Shown: positions 44,326 through 64,000 of the stretch, piece by piece
Layout: each line of letters starts with the position of its first letter
Position numbering within the stretch: the first letter of the stretch is position 1
Assembly (NCBI GenBank): GCA_003255025.1
Contig: QANY01003900.1
Location: 2,109,797 to 2,173,796, forward strand
Length of the DNA: 64,000 nucleotides
Reading direction: 5' to 3'
Source: Datisca glomerata
Lineage: Eukaryota > Streptophyta > Magnoliopsida > Cucurbitales > Datiscaceae
Made by a program: the position numbers and the translations under genes
Notes under the pieces: model-generated
Databases searched by the model: none
What the model was told of the DNA's origin: nothing
Seen by the model: the letters and a program-made list of their open reading frames with translations, nothing else

Positions 44326-46319
44326 ATTATTAGAATTTGTGGCGATGCGCGACGAAAGGTGTGGTGGTGTTTTAAAAAAACTTTATAAAATGATGAACGA
44401 TCGCATCGTCACAGATCCCAAAATAAAAACTTTTTAATTGAAATTTTTTTTTTGAGATCCACACCATGATCTTCCAAGCCAATCCTCAAACATATTAAGA
44501 CGTGTGTGGGCACGTAGAATGCATCGACGATACTTTTCTATCTCTAGATGTACTCAGCACATGAGATCTAGAATTTTTCGAGAATGATTAATTTGTGAGA
44601 CAAAACTCTGATCGGAAAATATTTAAGTTCTTCACAGAGCTTTTGATTAACTTTTAATCTCAGAAAGTTTCACCCCTGATTGCGACTGTGTTTTTAGCAC
44701 ACTGAAGACAATAAAATAATATCAATATATTTTTAAGATAATGACATATCGGATTTTTATGGATAAAATAATAAATTAAATATAAGTGTGCAATTGAAGT
44801 GAGACCCACTGCAATTGTAAATCATTACAGTGCCACAAGATGTTGTAGTGTGCCGTGAGGAGTCACAGTGCCTCATGACATTGTAGTTTTACGGCACCAC
44901 TATAGTGTCATGGAGCACTACATGTGCATGCACAACAGTGTGCCACGTCCCGCTGGAGTACCACGTGGCACTACAACAGTCTATGTCAATCTCTTATTCA
45001 AAATCATCGATTGGCATGTTGAAGTTCAACATGCCACGCGGTAATTTCTGCAAATTTATTATTTATTTTAATAAGATAAATTTCTAGATAACAATGAATT
45101 CAAAATTAAATTATCTGGTCTCTCAATCAATTATCTGATCTGTTAATTAAAATATTAGATAAACCAAACCAAATCATTATCTCATAATGATTTAATATTA
45201 TTTACTGCATAAATCAAATATTTTGTCTCACTTATGGATCAATACAAATAATTTCCAAAATTTACATTAAATATTTTTATTAATTAATTATATATAATTA
45301 TCTCATAATTATATATTTGCCTCAGAACTTTAATTTCTATAGCAAGTTAGTCCTTTTCTCCTGTTCTAAAATATTCACACCATAGACTGTGTAGTACAAA
45401 TGTGACTTGAGGACCATTGACCCATAATTCTAAGCTCTAATGAATCAGATTATTAATTAAACTCTTTAATTAAATAATCTTATTTATTAATTTCATTATT
45501 ACCCCATTAGAAATATGAAATTGCACCCTTAGTAATTACATAATATATATATATATATATAGAGTATTCTCGTGTAGTCCATTGATATAATCACTTCATA
45601 TAATTCTGTCATCCAATTATCGGTTCGTAAATTAGAGCTGGTCAATTTACCATTTTACCCTTCTAATTAACTCTTGGTCTTAAAGCACCAATAATTCACT
45701 AGTGAATGACTAATTTTAAAATCGTATTATAAATTTGAGTTCAATAACCATTCAGTTCCATAATTAACACTTAGGAGAACTAATATACGATCCATTATAA
45801 AAGCTGGATTCCAAATCTTATAAGATCATGTTCCTAGCCATCCATATTACAGAATCTCCAAAACAAAAGTTACTAGCCTGTTTTATAAACAAACCTTAAC
45901 GAGTGAATCAAAATATTCAGTAGACATGCATAAGAGTTCATGATTTAGACTGATCTATGTATGATCATCAGTTTGATGTGTCTTAAATCTTTATGATAAA
46001 CGACATGTTAATAAAGATATTAATCTACATCGGTCCTGTCATATATAATCTTATTATATGAAGTACCTTCACTAAGATGTTTATCAACATCAATGATCTA
46101 GATCTAGATCACATTACATTCATAATACTTAGTGAACCGTACGAGCAACCATTCATTAAAGATTCCATACTTTAATAAATGACTTTAATCATCTCGTAGT
46201 TATACAAGATCGTAGTCTCATTAATAAATATGAAATTTTCAGATATTTATATAGAATATTCAACAATAATTCTAAAAAAGTTGTAATTTCATTAATTTCA
46301 TATTAAAAATATCTAAACA
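44326..46319 (-). repeat. 5' LTR of copia element 2
   Basis: About 2 kb. The part 45362-46319 matches 37072-38073 in the same orientation; the part 44326-45361 matches 35265-36412 in inverted orientation. On the minus strand it begins TGTTTAGATATT and ends next to the PBS. A (TA)n run lies at about 45544-45560. Confidence 0.7.
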
Positions 46320-46441
46320 CATGCTTTAAGCGCACTATGCCCAACAACGGTCACTATCATAGCCTCTTGTACTTGAATCTAATTGGCTGGGCGTCTTATG
46401 TGCCATCACTCAGAATTTTTGACTTGGACACCAACTGATGT
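46320..46441 (-). pseudogene. Gypsy leader and gag start
   Basis: On the minus strand the bases inside the LTR (46441 downwards) read TTGGTGTCCAAGTC, in the PBS position but not a standard Met-tRNA complement. An ATG follows at about 46409, opening MAHKTPSQLDSSTRGYDSDR. The frame is cut by the copia LTR at 46319. It looks like the beginning of a gypsy gag; the evidence is mostly positional. Confidence 0.45.
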
Positions 46442-47100
46442 AGTGGAAGCTCTACGAGAAAGATTTGCATGAAAATTGAAAACAACTTTTCTAAAGGACT
46501 ATTGATTTGTATACGATGCTAGTCAATTAGGCATCTAACTCTTATTGAAATGCTCATGATTGTCGAAAAGTTGAAGGAAAATATAGACACCAGATAGGAA
46601 AAATAGCAGAAAAAGATAAGTTTTGGGGGTAGAGTTGCAAAAATGGCCGAAAATTTTTTATTTGTAAAAATGACCAAAATATGGCCATGGTAAATAATAT
46701 ATTTACCAAATTACACAGCGATAAACAATATATTTATCATATTTCGGTCGTTTTTGCAATAAAATTTTTTTTGGACATTTTTATAATTTGAACTAAGAAA
46801 TGAGTCTTTTTTTACAGTTCTCCCCCAGGATACCATCTCTGAAATTTTATTAAACCAAATCTATTTTTGGACTTCAATATTGATGCCTATTTATAGGCTT
46901 CAAACAACTTAAAAACCCTAACTAAAACACCCTAAAATTAGCTTAAACCATATCCTATCATATAAGGACTTTATATTAAAATTTTGAATCCTAAAATGTC
47001 ATTTAAGCAAGCGAAATAACTAATTCTACATAATGTTCCAAAACTTCCAAAATTTAACTAAATTATAACAAATATTTATATAATTCTTGTTCAACCAACA
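46442..47100 (-). repeat. 5' LTR of the gypsy element, with an inserted MITE
   Basis: Begins TGATGTAGTGG and ends CAACCAACA. It is longer than the 3' LTR because of an extra block of about 240 bp at about 46591-46831. Confidence 0.7.
46591..46831. mobile_element. MITE-like insertion in the gypsy 5' LTR
   Basis: The block is absent from the sister LTR (31110-31130). It is self-complementary: GGGGGTAGAGTTGCAAAAATGG on one side and, in reverse complement, TGGGGGAGAACTGTAAAAA on the other, with inner (T)GGTAAATAATATATTTACC hairpins. It carries no coding sequence. The comparison with the sister LTR makes the insertion call firm; family and target duplication are undetermined. Confidence 0.6.
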
Positions 47101-47696
47101 GTGGTTCACGACGTGAAAAAACTTCATTTTTTGAAACTGTTTAATTTTCATTTTAAACTGATATTGGTTAATGATTTTTTTAGTCAACGACCCAAGTCGG
47201 CCTAATATCACCTTTTACCGTGAGGTGTTGATCACCATGTTGGAAAAGGGCATTTTGACATTTTCATAAATTAGTTATTTGTCACAAATATTCTTCTAGT
47301 TCAAAATGATATAAACCTCCATTCACGTTATGTTTTATCGACAAAAAATTCAGAACCATACATTTCAAACTAATACTGTCAATTTCAAAATTATCCCTCA
47401 TTATATTCTCGATTCTGAACACATTAAAATTGAATTCTTTTAATATTTGAAGTAGAAGTCGCATAAACTCGAATCAATCTTTGTTAATTTATATTTTTAA
47501 TTAGAAAAATAGTTGGATCATATTAGTTATAATGATAATATCATCTTTTCATACTTATACAAATTTTTAATATAATAAACTTATTTATCAATCTTTTAAA
47601 CTAGGGAAATGTATATGTGATGTAAATAAATTACATATGCGTCCAATTTTGTTTCCTATATATAACATAATAGATATTAACGAAATTAGGCGAAAT
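47101..47696. other. No recognisable gene
   Basis: AT-rich spacer between the gypsy element and the malic enzyme promoter. Nothing is supported in it. Confidence 0.5.
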
Positions 47697-47927
47697 CTAA
47701 GCATAGAAGAGATACCGCACCTCACCGTAAATTGCAATGCAGTAAACAAGAACTGTCCACGTGGTACCCCACAACTTGTGCATTATTAGCCTGTAAGCCC
47801 AGTAAAAATTTGACATATTCCCTCTGCCCGTTCGTTCCCGGACAGCTTTACCTTCCCTTCCCATCAGCCTATCACCTTCCACTCTCGTTCTTCCACCACA
47901 TTCTCTCCTGCCCGAATTTCCCGGACA

Positions 47928-47930
<3 letters not shown>

Positions 47931-47976
<46 letters not shown>
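47931..47976. repeat. (TC)n microsatellite upstream of the malic enzyme gene
   Basis: An uninterrupted run of 23 TC dinucleotides about 100-145 bp upstream of the TATA box. TC-rich tracts are common in plant core promoters and leaders; length polymorphism is likely. Confidence 0.95.
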
Positions 47977-47980
<4 letters not shown>

Positions 47981-48074
47981 TGTTATCAACAGGCCAAACT
48001 GTCTGACTTGTATCGAGATTGATTTTTACAGGCAGCACTGTAGGGACCAAAGAGGGAAAAAAGATCCTAATCAC

Positions 48075-48084
48075 TATAAATATA
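48075..48084 (+). promoter_or_regulatory. TATA box of the NAD-malic enzyme gene
   Basis: TATAAATATA lies 202 bp before the start codon, predicting transcription start near 48105-48115 and a leader of about 175 bases. It is the only good TATA consensus in the proximal upstream region. Confidence 0.6.
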
Positions 48085-48285
48085 CCTAAACTACCAGTTT
48101 GTGAAAACAATCATTCGTTCTGCAATTTTCAGTGAGTTTATGATTTTCTCGGGAAAATGTGGTGAGAAAGTCCGAGATTCTTGGACCTGAACTGGTAAAC
48201 TTCTTGGAGCTAGTACCGCGTACATTGAGTTTTGAGTTTGGAGTTTTAAGTTTGCTGGAAATCTGGTTTGACTCTGAGCCAACTA

Positions 48286-58212
<9,927 letters not shown>

Positions 58213-58464
58213 GGCTCTCACCCTCTCCTTCTCTCACTCATCTTCTTCTTCTCAGTCTTTTCTTCTGCACTTCAACACCCTCAGTTTCTGCAGCCTAACG
58301 CATATTCCTTATCTTTTTTCTCATCTTTTTGAGGGCAGTCATAATATGTTGTAAGCTTCTTACCAGAAGAGAAAAAGAAACCACTGTAGCCTTCTGCTAC
58401 ACAGCCCATTTATTTAAATTATGCACTGTCGAAAGAAGGCATCATTGTATGAAAATTTTGTACC

Positions 58465-58470
58465 AATAAA
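58465..58470 (+). terminator. Polyadenylation signal of the malic enzyme gene
   Basis: AATAAA 253 bases after the stop codon, in an AT-rich context typical of plant 3' ends. Confidence 0.5.
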
Positions 58471-58499
58471 TTTCTAACACATTTGAAATTTCATATTAA

Positions 58500-60676
58500 G
58501 TATGAAATGAATTTGCTCGAATACATTCTATGATTATATGAACTTTAATCAAATTCATGTTTGCAATTTCATTTGTACTGAATTTTCATAAAAAACCAAT
58601 ATCTGGAAGCAGCTGAAAAGATCAAACGAAGGAGGCATTGCTAAGTCAAACATAAAAGAAGATTTCGTGGCTAAAAGCCTAAAACCCAACGACGTTGGAT
58701 TATAAATGTCAGTGAATGCTGATATGGCATTTAACTTTAGAATATATGATAAATGTTACAAAAATGTTTTAACAAATAGATGCCTTATAGACGAAGAAGG
58801 GAGCAACTATTAAGTGAGTTTTGAAGAGAATGTTGAGAAATTTAAGTTATTGAGAAAATTTAAGTGTTAAAAGTTAGATGATAATATATTAAGATTATCA
58901 TGTTTGGTAATACATGTTTAAGTGAAAAAAGTTATTGAAAAATATGATTTCATTGTTTAGTATGTAGGATAATTAGAAGTTGTGCGGGAAAGTTTGATAA
59001 AGTTGTTAATAAAATTATATAAATTATATGAAAGTAATAAAATTATTTATTATTTATAATTTTTTATCAATTTTTAATTTATTGTCAATGATTATTTATA
59101 AATTTGAATGCACACTATGTATTATATATATACACACATTATTTTACACGCTAATTAATTAGCTATTTTATTAACTCATCAATAAAATAAAATAAATAAT
59201 TTTTCTTTTAGTACGTCAAAAATTAAAATAATTTTTTTACTTACACCGTACAAATAAATTCAATGACATATTGTTCAAAATGACATGGTAAAATTGTATA
59301 CAGATTCTCTATTAGCAACTACTAAAAAATCTTAATAATTAATGTCGTGTTTGATTAAATTTTCTTTGATATCCTAAATTGATCATCATATAGCTTTCTT
59401 TTTTATATATAAAAATAAATCTGATAAAATTAATCGTGATTTATATTTTCATATTAAAATATTTCATAATACGTAACCGTTTTTTCGTTATATGTATTTT
59501 TCTTTAGTAAATATGTATACCATGGTTATCAAATCCTTCCGTTCTAACTGGAACGAGCAAAATATTTTAGTTCTGACACATAAACAAAACAGAACAATGA
59601 TGCAAAGTTTTGGCATATTTTGGTTAGATGCAATCTAAAACTGAATATAAATGATTGAAGAACTTCCCATTCGTAGTTTCGTCCCACAGGTCCGGTCCTC
59701 CACATAAAAAATGAGATGTGATAAACAATTCAATTATATTATCCTTTATAAATTTAGTTTTAAATATTGGTAGTTTATGAATTATATTTTTTTAGGGAGA
59801 AACTAACTTTTAATTTCAAAAAAATATTTGATATTATTAATATTTATTCTAATAATATTTCAATCATTAAACTTAAGGTGCAAATCTCACGAGACTGGTT
59901 CTGAGACGAGTTGACGGACGAAAAAAAAATCTCAAAATTCGATATTAGGACCGTTTCGATTCCATCAGGATCGAGATATTTTACGATACTTTGTGAGGAT
60001 TTGGTCTTGAAGAAAATAAATATCAAAATTAAGTAGTAATAATTGAAATAATATAATGATATTTTTATAGGGATTTGAGAAAGTAAAAATTATTTTGAAA
60101 AATGTGTAGATGTGTTTAAGATGAGAAAATTACTTGGTAAAGTGAATTTTTGTAGGAAAGTGATAGGGAAAATAATGTTAGATTGTTATTTTACTAAGTT
60201 AAATAACTTTAGTATAATAAATGAAAATACTCATAATAAACATATGAAATTGCTGAAAAATAAATTTATCACGTACTGTACCAAACGCTCCTAAAAGATC
60301 AAAGTACACTAGAAGCTAAATCCCCATGGATGTCTTTGTTAAAAGACCCTAAAGTATCCACACCAGAATTCTTGACCGCATGTACGCTTCCTGTCCCCTG
60401 GCTTGATTTTAATGAAATTTCTGATTTTTTTAACTTCTATTACTTAAAACAATTTATTACATCTTTTGGTCATATTTACTCTTTTAATTTCTCAAGGAGA
60501 CATGCTTCACATTCTTCAAAACAAAATTCACTTCCACAAAAGCATTATTGCATTGTCCTCGTACTTACACTCTTCAATCAAAATATTTTATTTGACTGAT
60601 GGGAAAAAAGAATACGTAAAAAGAAAGAAAGTTGATAGATATTTAGAGCATCACCACTTAAGATTCACACTCATCT
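58500..60676. other. Convergent intergenic spacer, no gene seen
   Basis: Very AT-rich. GTGATAAATTT and GGTAATACATG-like stretches near 58800-59080 and 60040-60290 recall worn MITEs (the right part ends GTACCAAACGCTCC, a typical MITE-edge phrase), but no pair of ends could be matched. Open frames here show no domain. Confidence 0.5.
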
Positions 60677-62929
60677 TCATGCAAAGAAGAACATGAGCCT
60701 ACCATATACTCCAATAGGGCACTTAAGCATAGCAGGTGAAGCATCTGACGGGTACATCCACACCAAATACGACAGTTGGGACGCATTGATTATTGAATCC
60801 ATATTATAGAGACTTAAAAGAAAGACAACGTTATCTTTTATTGCATCACCTTCAATTGTGCATTCCCCACTCTGCACAACGAGAACCAAAATTTGTTTTT
60901 AGATTCATTGCCTAAAGATTACATTTTATAACTTATAGCATTTAATGTTACAACATTTTACAAGGAATGAAGGGTCTTGGGTCTTAAACATTTGTTGGAA
61001 CACCTAATAACTTTTGAAATTAGATTTAATAATTGATATAAGAGAGTTTTGACTTCTGAAATAATGTCACTTTAAACATATATAAAAATGTTAATCACAA
61101 TGACAAGACATTCCCTACTCATAGGGTGGTCAGGTATGCAAGTATCTGAACTTGGTAGGTCCGACCGGAGTTCTGAGTAGTTGAGAACCCCGCAGTTTTC
61201 CGTTCAGTAGAACAGGGCCATCTGATTTGCTTCTGACGGCCCAAATCTACCCTCAGCTCAAAATGGAAAAGAGATAATTTTTTCATTTAACCCAATTTGG
61301 CCGTCCAAAATAGATCAGACTGTCCAGACTGGGTCAAATACACAACTTCCATGAACCCCAATCCCGTTAGGCCTAACAGGCTAACATCGTGTTTCACAAC
61401 CCTGCTTGTAGAAGTTAAGAAGTTTGAAGTCCTCAGATCAGAAAGGTGCAAGTTCACCAAATGGTCTTCCAAGTCTATGCTAACACCTCCAATACAGGGA
61501 AAGACCACACGGTAGTTGTATTTTTTCCAGTTTGATCCTAAGTACAGTTTTATGCATAATCTACACACACCCTCGTAGCTTCTCAATGATTTAAATTGAA
61601 AGAGTATGAGATCATTTTCTCATTAAATTCAGTACAAGTTTTCTTATATTATAAGCAGTATACACAAAGATACTAAATTTTAGGAACCACTCATGAAGTT
61701 AGAATGTGGTGTTCAACATACCTTTCTACTTATGACTACATTTTCATTTGACGCAGAGAACTTCAGTAGTGAATTAGTTACAGTGAGAGAAACTGAGATG
61801 ATGATAGACAACAGTTAGAAAGGCGCATAGTGAATGATGTACTATAAAAATACAGCATGAGAGTCGAGTTCCAAAGATCAATACATTGAATCCGAAAGTG
61901 ATTATAGAATCAGTGAATTACTTGTCTTTCCAAAAGCGGCCAGTCGGGCGACAATGCTTCTGAACAAATCTGAAGGTATTCCGATAGCCAGTGGATATCC
62001 ATATTGAAAGTCATCCATCTCCAGATGATTATCGTTGAGTGGAAACAATTTCATTTTGTAAGTGCTGATCTTGTTAGTTCCTGAAATTAAATTTTCACAG
62101 TTGGTCATATAACATTGATGTAGGGAAACAAGACAGAAAACTGAGAAATAACTAAAATTAATCATAAGTACTGAACTACCATATTTGTTAAAATATGGAA
62201 GAATACAAAGTATTTTTGTTTATTGAACCACCAAGATACATTCGAGAGTCTTGATTATATAGAATAAGGTCGATGATATGAAAGGAAACATAGTTAATAG
62301 GAAAATCAACAGAATATATACTAAAAATAAAACCATGCAGTTCTGGATTTATTCAAGTTCAAGACGTAGGGAGAAAGAGACGGAAACCTCCAATGGCAGC
62401 GAAGTTCTCTGAATTTAAATTCAAGATTCCTATAAGTTCAACCAGAGTTTCAAGAAAATCTAGTTGAAGTGGAATCGTCAACAAAAGTCCACATCCTCAA
62501 GAAATTCCAAATTACGAGAGAAATAACTGAACTCAAACTTATATCAAAGAGAATCGGTAAAAAAGAAGTACAAGAACTGAGATAATGAAGAAAATGATAC
62601 TAACGAAGATTCTCAAACGTAAAGCGAGCTACCGTTGGCCCATCACATCCACAAATAGTGACGGAATCGTCATCGTTTCCAAGGCTGAGAATGTGGTGTA
62701 AGCAATGGAGATCGATCCTGACGGAATGATTTCTATAGTAAACTTTATCGCTGAAACAAAAGGAGCTCAATTCGAGTACCGCAATGACGAGACCAGATGT
62801 GTCGGCAGCTATGAGCAAAAGCCCGTCCTTGGAGTAGTTGAGCGTCCCGTACGTAGCCATGTCCTTGAGCGATGATACGGCCTTCGCAAAAAGGACTGAC
62901 TTAGTGAACGTGAGCCTAAAAATCGTCAT
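60677..62929 (-). CDS. Divergent PCNA-like sliding clamp, 249 aa, four exons
   Basis: Minus-strand exons 62929-62605, 62080-61922, 61792-61722 and 60871-60677 join in phase through GT-AG introns to 249 residues without a stop. The order matches PCNA: an N-terminal strand MTIFRLTF where PCNA has its MLELRL start, GLLLIAADTSGLVIAVLEL (37-55) for the SLQAMDSSHVALV strand, GNDDDSVTI (84-92), KISTYKMKLFPLNDNHLEM (112-130) leading into the interdomain connector, LTVTNSLLKFSAS (164-176), YNMDSIINASQL (207-218), and GVYGRLMFFFA at the end. Sequence similarity to canonical plant PCNA is low though collinear. It stops where PCNA continues with its Pro-Lys-Ile and acidic tail, parts of the partner-binding pocket. 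PCNA rings hold polymerases on DNA; whether this protein forms rings, alone or with PCNA, is unknown. The gene is open throughout, so it is probably functional rather than a pseudogene. A Rad1/Hus1-type clamp is a less likely alternative. Confidence 0.8.
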
Positions 62930-62961
62930 GGGTGGAAGAGAGAAAAGGGGCGAGGACGCTT

Positions 62962-62970
62962 GGCGGGAAA
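62962..62970 (-). promoter_or_regulatory. E2F-type site upstream of the PCNA-like gene
   Basis: On the minus strand the bases are TTTCCCGCC, a perfect match to the E2F consensus TTTSSCGC, 33 bp upstream of the start codon. E2F sites are the hallmark of plant PCNA and other S-phase promoters. It lies so near the start that it could be in the leader. Confidence 0.6.
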
Positions 62971-63001
62971 GGAATCGTTTGAGTGTGATTAATGCAATAA
63001 A

Positions 63002-63030
63002 AACCTGCCGTTGTTCGCTCACGGCGGGTT
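63002..63030. promoter_or_regulatory. GC-rich inverted repeat upstream of the PCNA-like gene
   Basis: AACCTGCCGT and ACGGCGGGTT pair over 9 of 10 positions around a 9-base loop (TGTTCGCTC). The right arm repeats the GGCGGG core of the E2F-like site. It may be a second regulatory site or a leader hairpin. Confidence 0.4.
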
Positions 63031-63049
63031 GTTTCAAATAAATAATGAT

Positions 63050-63605
63050 ACAGATTTTTAATAATTGAATTATCATATTTATTTATATAAGATTTTTAGA
63101 TAAATAATCTGATTTAAAAAAAAATGGTGCAATTTTTAAACTATTCAAAGAAATGAAGTAATTGTATCTACCTTTAGAATATCCTCAAGGTGATTTTCCA
63201 TTTGTCTCCGTCAAAGAAATCGAATCTTTAAGACACGATTTCCTCTAACGTGGATCTCATCTGAGGTAAGTTCCAGTAATGAGGCGAGTTTTGCTGTCCA
63301 TTTGCAAAAAAATTCAACCTACGAACAATTCAATCAGTAAACAACTTGTAACTCATTCAATCTCTAAAAATTAAACCCAAAATAGCCTATAGATAGTTCA
63401 GACCTTCCAATTCAAAACCTACGAACCAAATTCAGAGCTTCCCAAACACATATTTCAAGACATTCTCCAAACATCTTTATTTCATCAGAACTCAAATTAA
63501 CAAAAATAGATTAATTTTTAACAAAACCAAACTATAAAATGCTAAATTTCAAAATAAAAAAGTTAATAGAGAAATCAATAACATAAATTTACATTAAAAA
63601 TGTTG
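63050..63605. other. No recognisable gene
   Basis: Upstream region of the PCNA-like gene followed by AT-rich sequence; nothing is supported. Confidence 0.5.
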
Positions 63606-63609
63606 AAAG

Positions 63610-64000
63610 GCAAATTATGTCCCACAGACGGTGCTCTTCTTATTCTTCTGCGACGTCTTTCATATATATGCAAATGTGTTGCTTATTGTGGTGGACCTCA
63701 GAAGCCCACCTATATCATTAGACATAATTGAGATATCATCAGAGTTCCACGCATGTCATCCACTGCTTCCTCGTGCTACCCTTTATCTTCTTAAAGTGGT
63801 TCAAAAGTAGAAGCTACTTGCGTCACCGTCTCATCTCTAAATGTGTAAAAGAGATGTGGTGTATATGATTCATGCTTAGGAATTGTCGTCCATCCTCTAC
63901 AATTCAGCTATGACGTTATGATGAATAATGTGTGGTATACCTCTCGTAGTGGATTAAGCTCGATAAACCTCATTCACTTATTCCAATGCTTGCACTAGCT
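63610..64000 (-). pseudogene. Second PMD-transposon fragment (C-terminal part)
   Basis: The reverse complement of this edge follows 3650-4060. Shared phrases include GAGATGAG followed by GTGA(C/T)GCAAGT, TTCTACTTTT(A/G)AAC, CACGAGGAAG(T/C)AGTGGATGA and GAAGAA(C/T)AA-AGAGCACC. It is the 3' part of the same PMD pseudogene family as at 2031-4040, in the opposite orientation, and is truncated by the window edge. Confidence 0.7.

Larger units (their letters stand above)
35265..46319 (-). mobile_element. Ty1/copia retrotransposon 2, nested and rearranged
   Basis: The 5' LTR (minus strand) spans about 44326-46319. The degenerate PBS follows at 44314-44325, gag at 42389-42027, then integrase, reverse transcriptase and RNase H down to about 38100, a purine tract at 38074-38089, and the start of the 3' LTR at 38073-37072. 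The remaining half of the 3' LTR appears in inverted orientation at about 35265-36412, with a foreign plus-strand gypsy fragment between. Reversing 35265-37071 would restore a complete 3' LTR, so an inversion is the simplest account. The pol region also holds a partial tandem duplication. No matching target duplication was seen. Confidence 0.7.
30966..47100 (-). mobile_element. Ty3/gypsy retrotransposon, minus strand, split by nested insertions
   Basis: The 3' LTR is 30966-31389 and a matching LTR lies at about 46442-47100. The internal order from right to left is a gag start (about 46400), a large foreign insertion (about 35265-46319), gag/protease end (about 35264-34300, itself split by a MITE), RT, RNase H, integrase with zinc-binding domain, and an integrase C-terminal frame that stops two bases before the 3' LTR. 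The interpretation as one element rests on the two LTR copies sharing strand and family and on gypsy coding sequence sitting just inside each. Most of gag is missing. Flanking 5-mers (CTTCT, GTGGT) do not match, so the ends are not proven by a target duplication. Confidence 0.65.

Noticed and set aside
30910..47115. GGTTCACG(C/A)CGTGAA near both outer sides of the gypsy element as a target duplication
   Set aside because: The motif is about 50 bp away from the LTR on the left but adjacent on the right, so it cannot be a simple insertion duplication; it may be coincidence.
47697..48110. 137-codon minus frame antisense to the malic enzyme leader
   Set aside because: It is dominated by the Arg-Glu run encoded by the TC microsatellite; no domain, and it overlaps a credible promoter.
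61287..61586. 99-codon minus frame as an extra gene or exon
   Set aside because: It falls within intron 3 of the PCNA-like gene, where exons 3 and 4 already join in phase and match the clamp order without it.
62930..63076. Upstream in-frame ATG for the PCNA-like gene at 63076
   Set aside because: The extension has no clamp similarity and would place the GC-rich hairpin and E2F-type site inside the coding sequence; MTIFRLTF aligns with the normal PCNA start.

Overview
This is AT-rich nuclear DNA of a flowering plant, most probably a eudicot. Three genes have spliced, plant-type structures: a small mitochondrial respiratory-chain protein (25276-27372, +), a complete 19-exon mitochondrial NAD-dependent malic enzyme (48286-58212, +), and a divergent four-exon PCNA-like sliding-clamp gene (60677-62929, -). 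The last two converge. A 41-codon terminal exon of an unrecognised gene lies at the left edge. I cannot name the species.

Most of the window is transposable-element debris. From left to right: a MULE-type transposon carrying a plant mobile domain (PMD) pseudogene (about 745-4610); a Ty1/copia retrotransposon on the minus strand with recognisable LTRs, PBS and PPT (5010-9315); and an endogenous caulimovirid copy rearranged head to head (10370-11668 on minus, 11669-16250 on plus), ending in a recognisable pararetroviral TATA/polyadenylation block. Next comes a LINE fragment (about 17930-20136, -) held between inverted repeats. Then follow two related 2.1-2.5 kb elements with terminal inverted repeats and 9-bp target duplications (20404-22882 and 22918-24986), whose interiors are arrays of roughly 42-bp units built around an odd-length palindrome.

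The 30966-47100 interval reads best as one Ty3/gypsy element (minus strand; 3' LTR 30966-31389, 5' LTR about 46442-47100). Its middle is replaced by a second copia element with roughly 2-kb LTRs, a partial tandem duplication of pol, one LTR half inverted, and a foreign gypsy fragment. One small MITE-like element sits in the gypsy protease region and another in its 5' LTR.

The host genes are not functionally linked beyond two being mitochondrial. The malic enzyme would oxidatively decarboxylate malate to pyruvate in the matrix. The small protein resembles a plant complex I accessory subunit. The PCNA-like gene has a perfect E2F-type site 33 bp upstream of its start codon, as expected for S-phase expression. 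The right edge (63610-64000, -) carries a second fragment of the PMD transposon seen at the left edge. All reading was by eye; no database search, alignment program or structure prediction was run.
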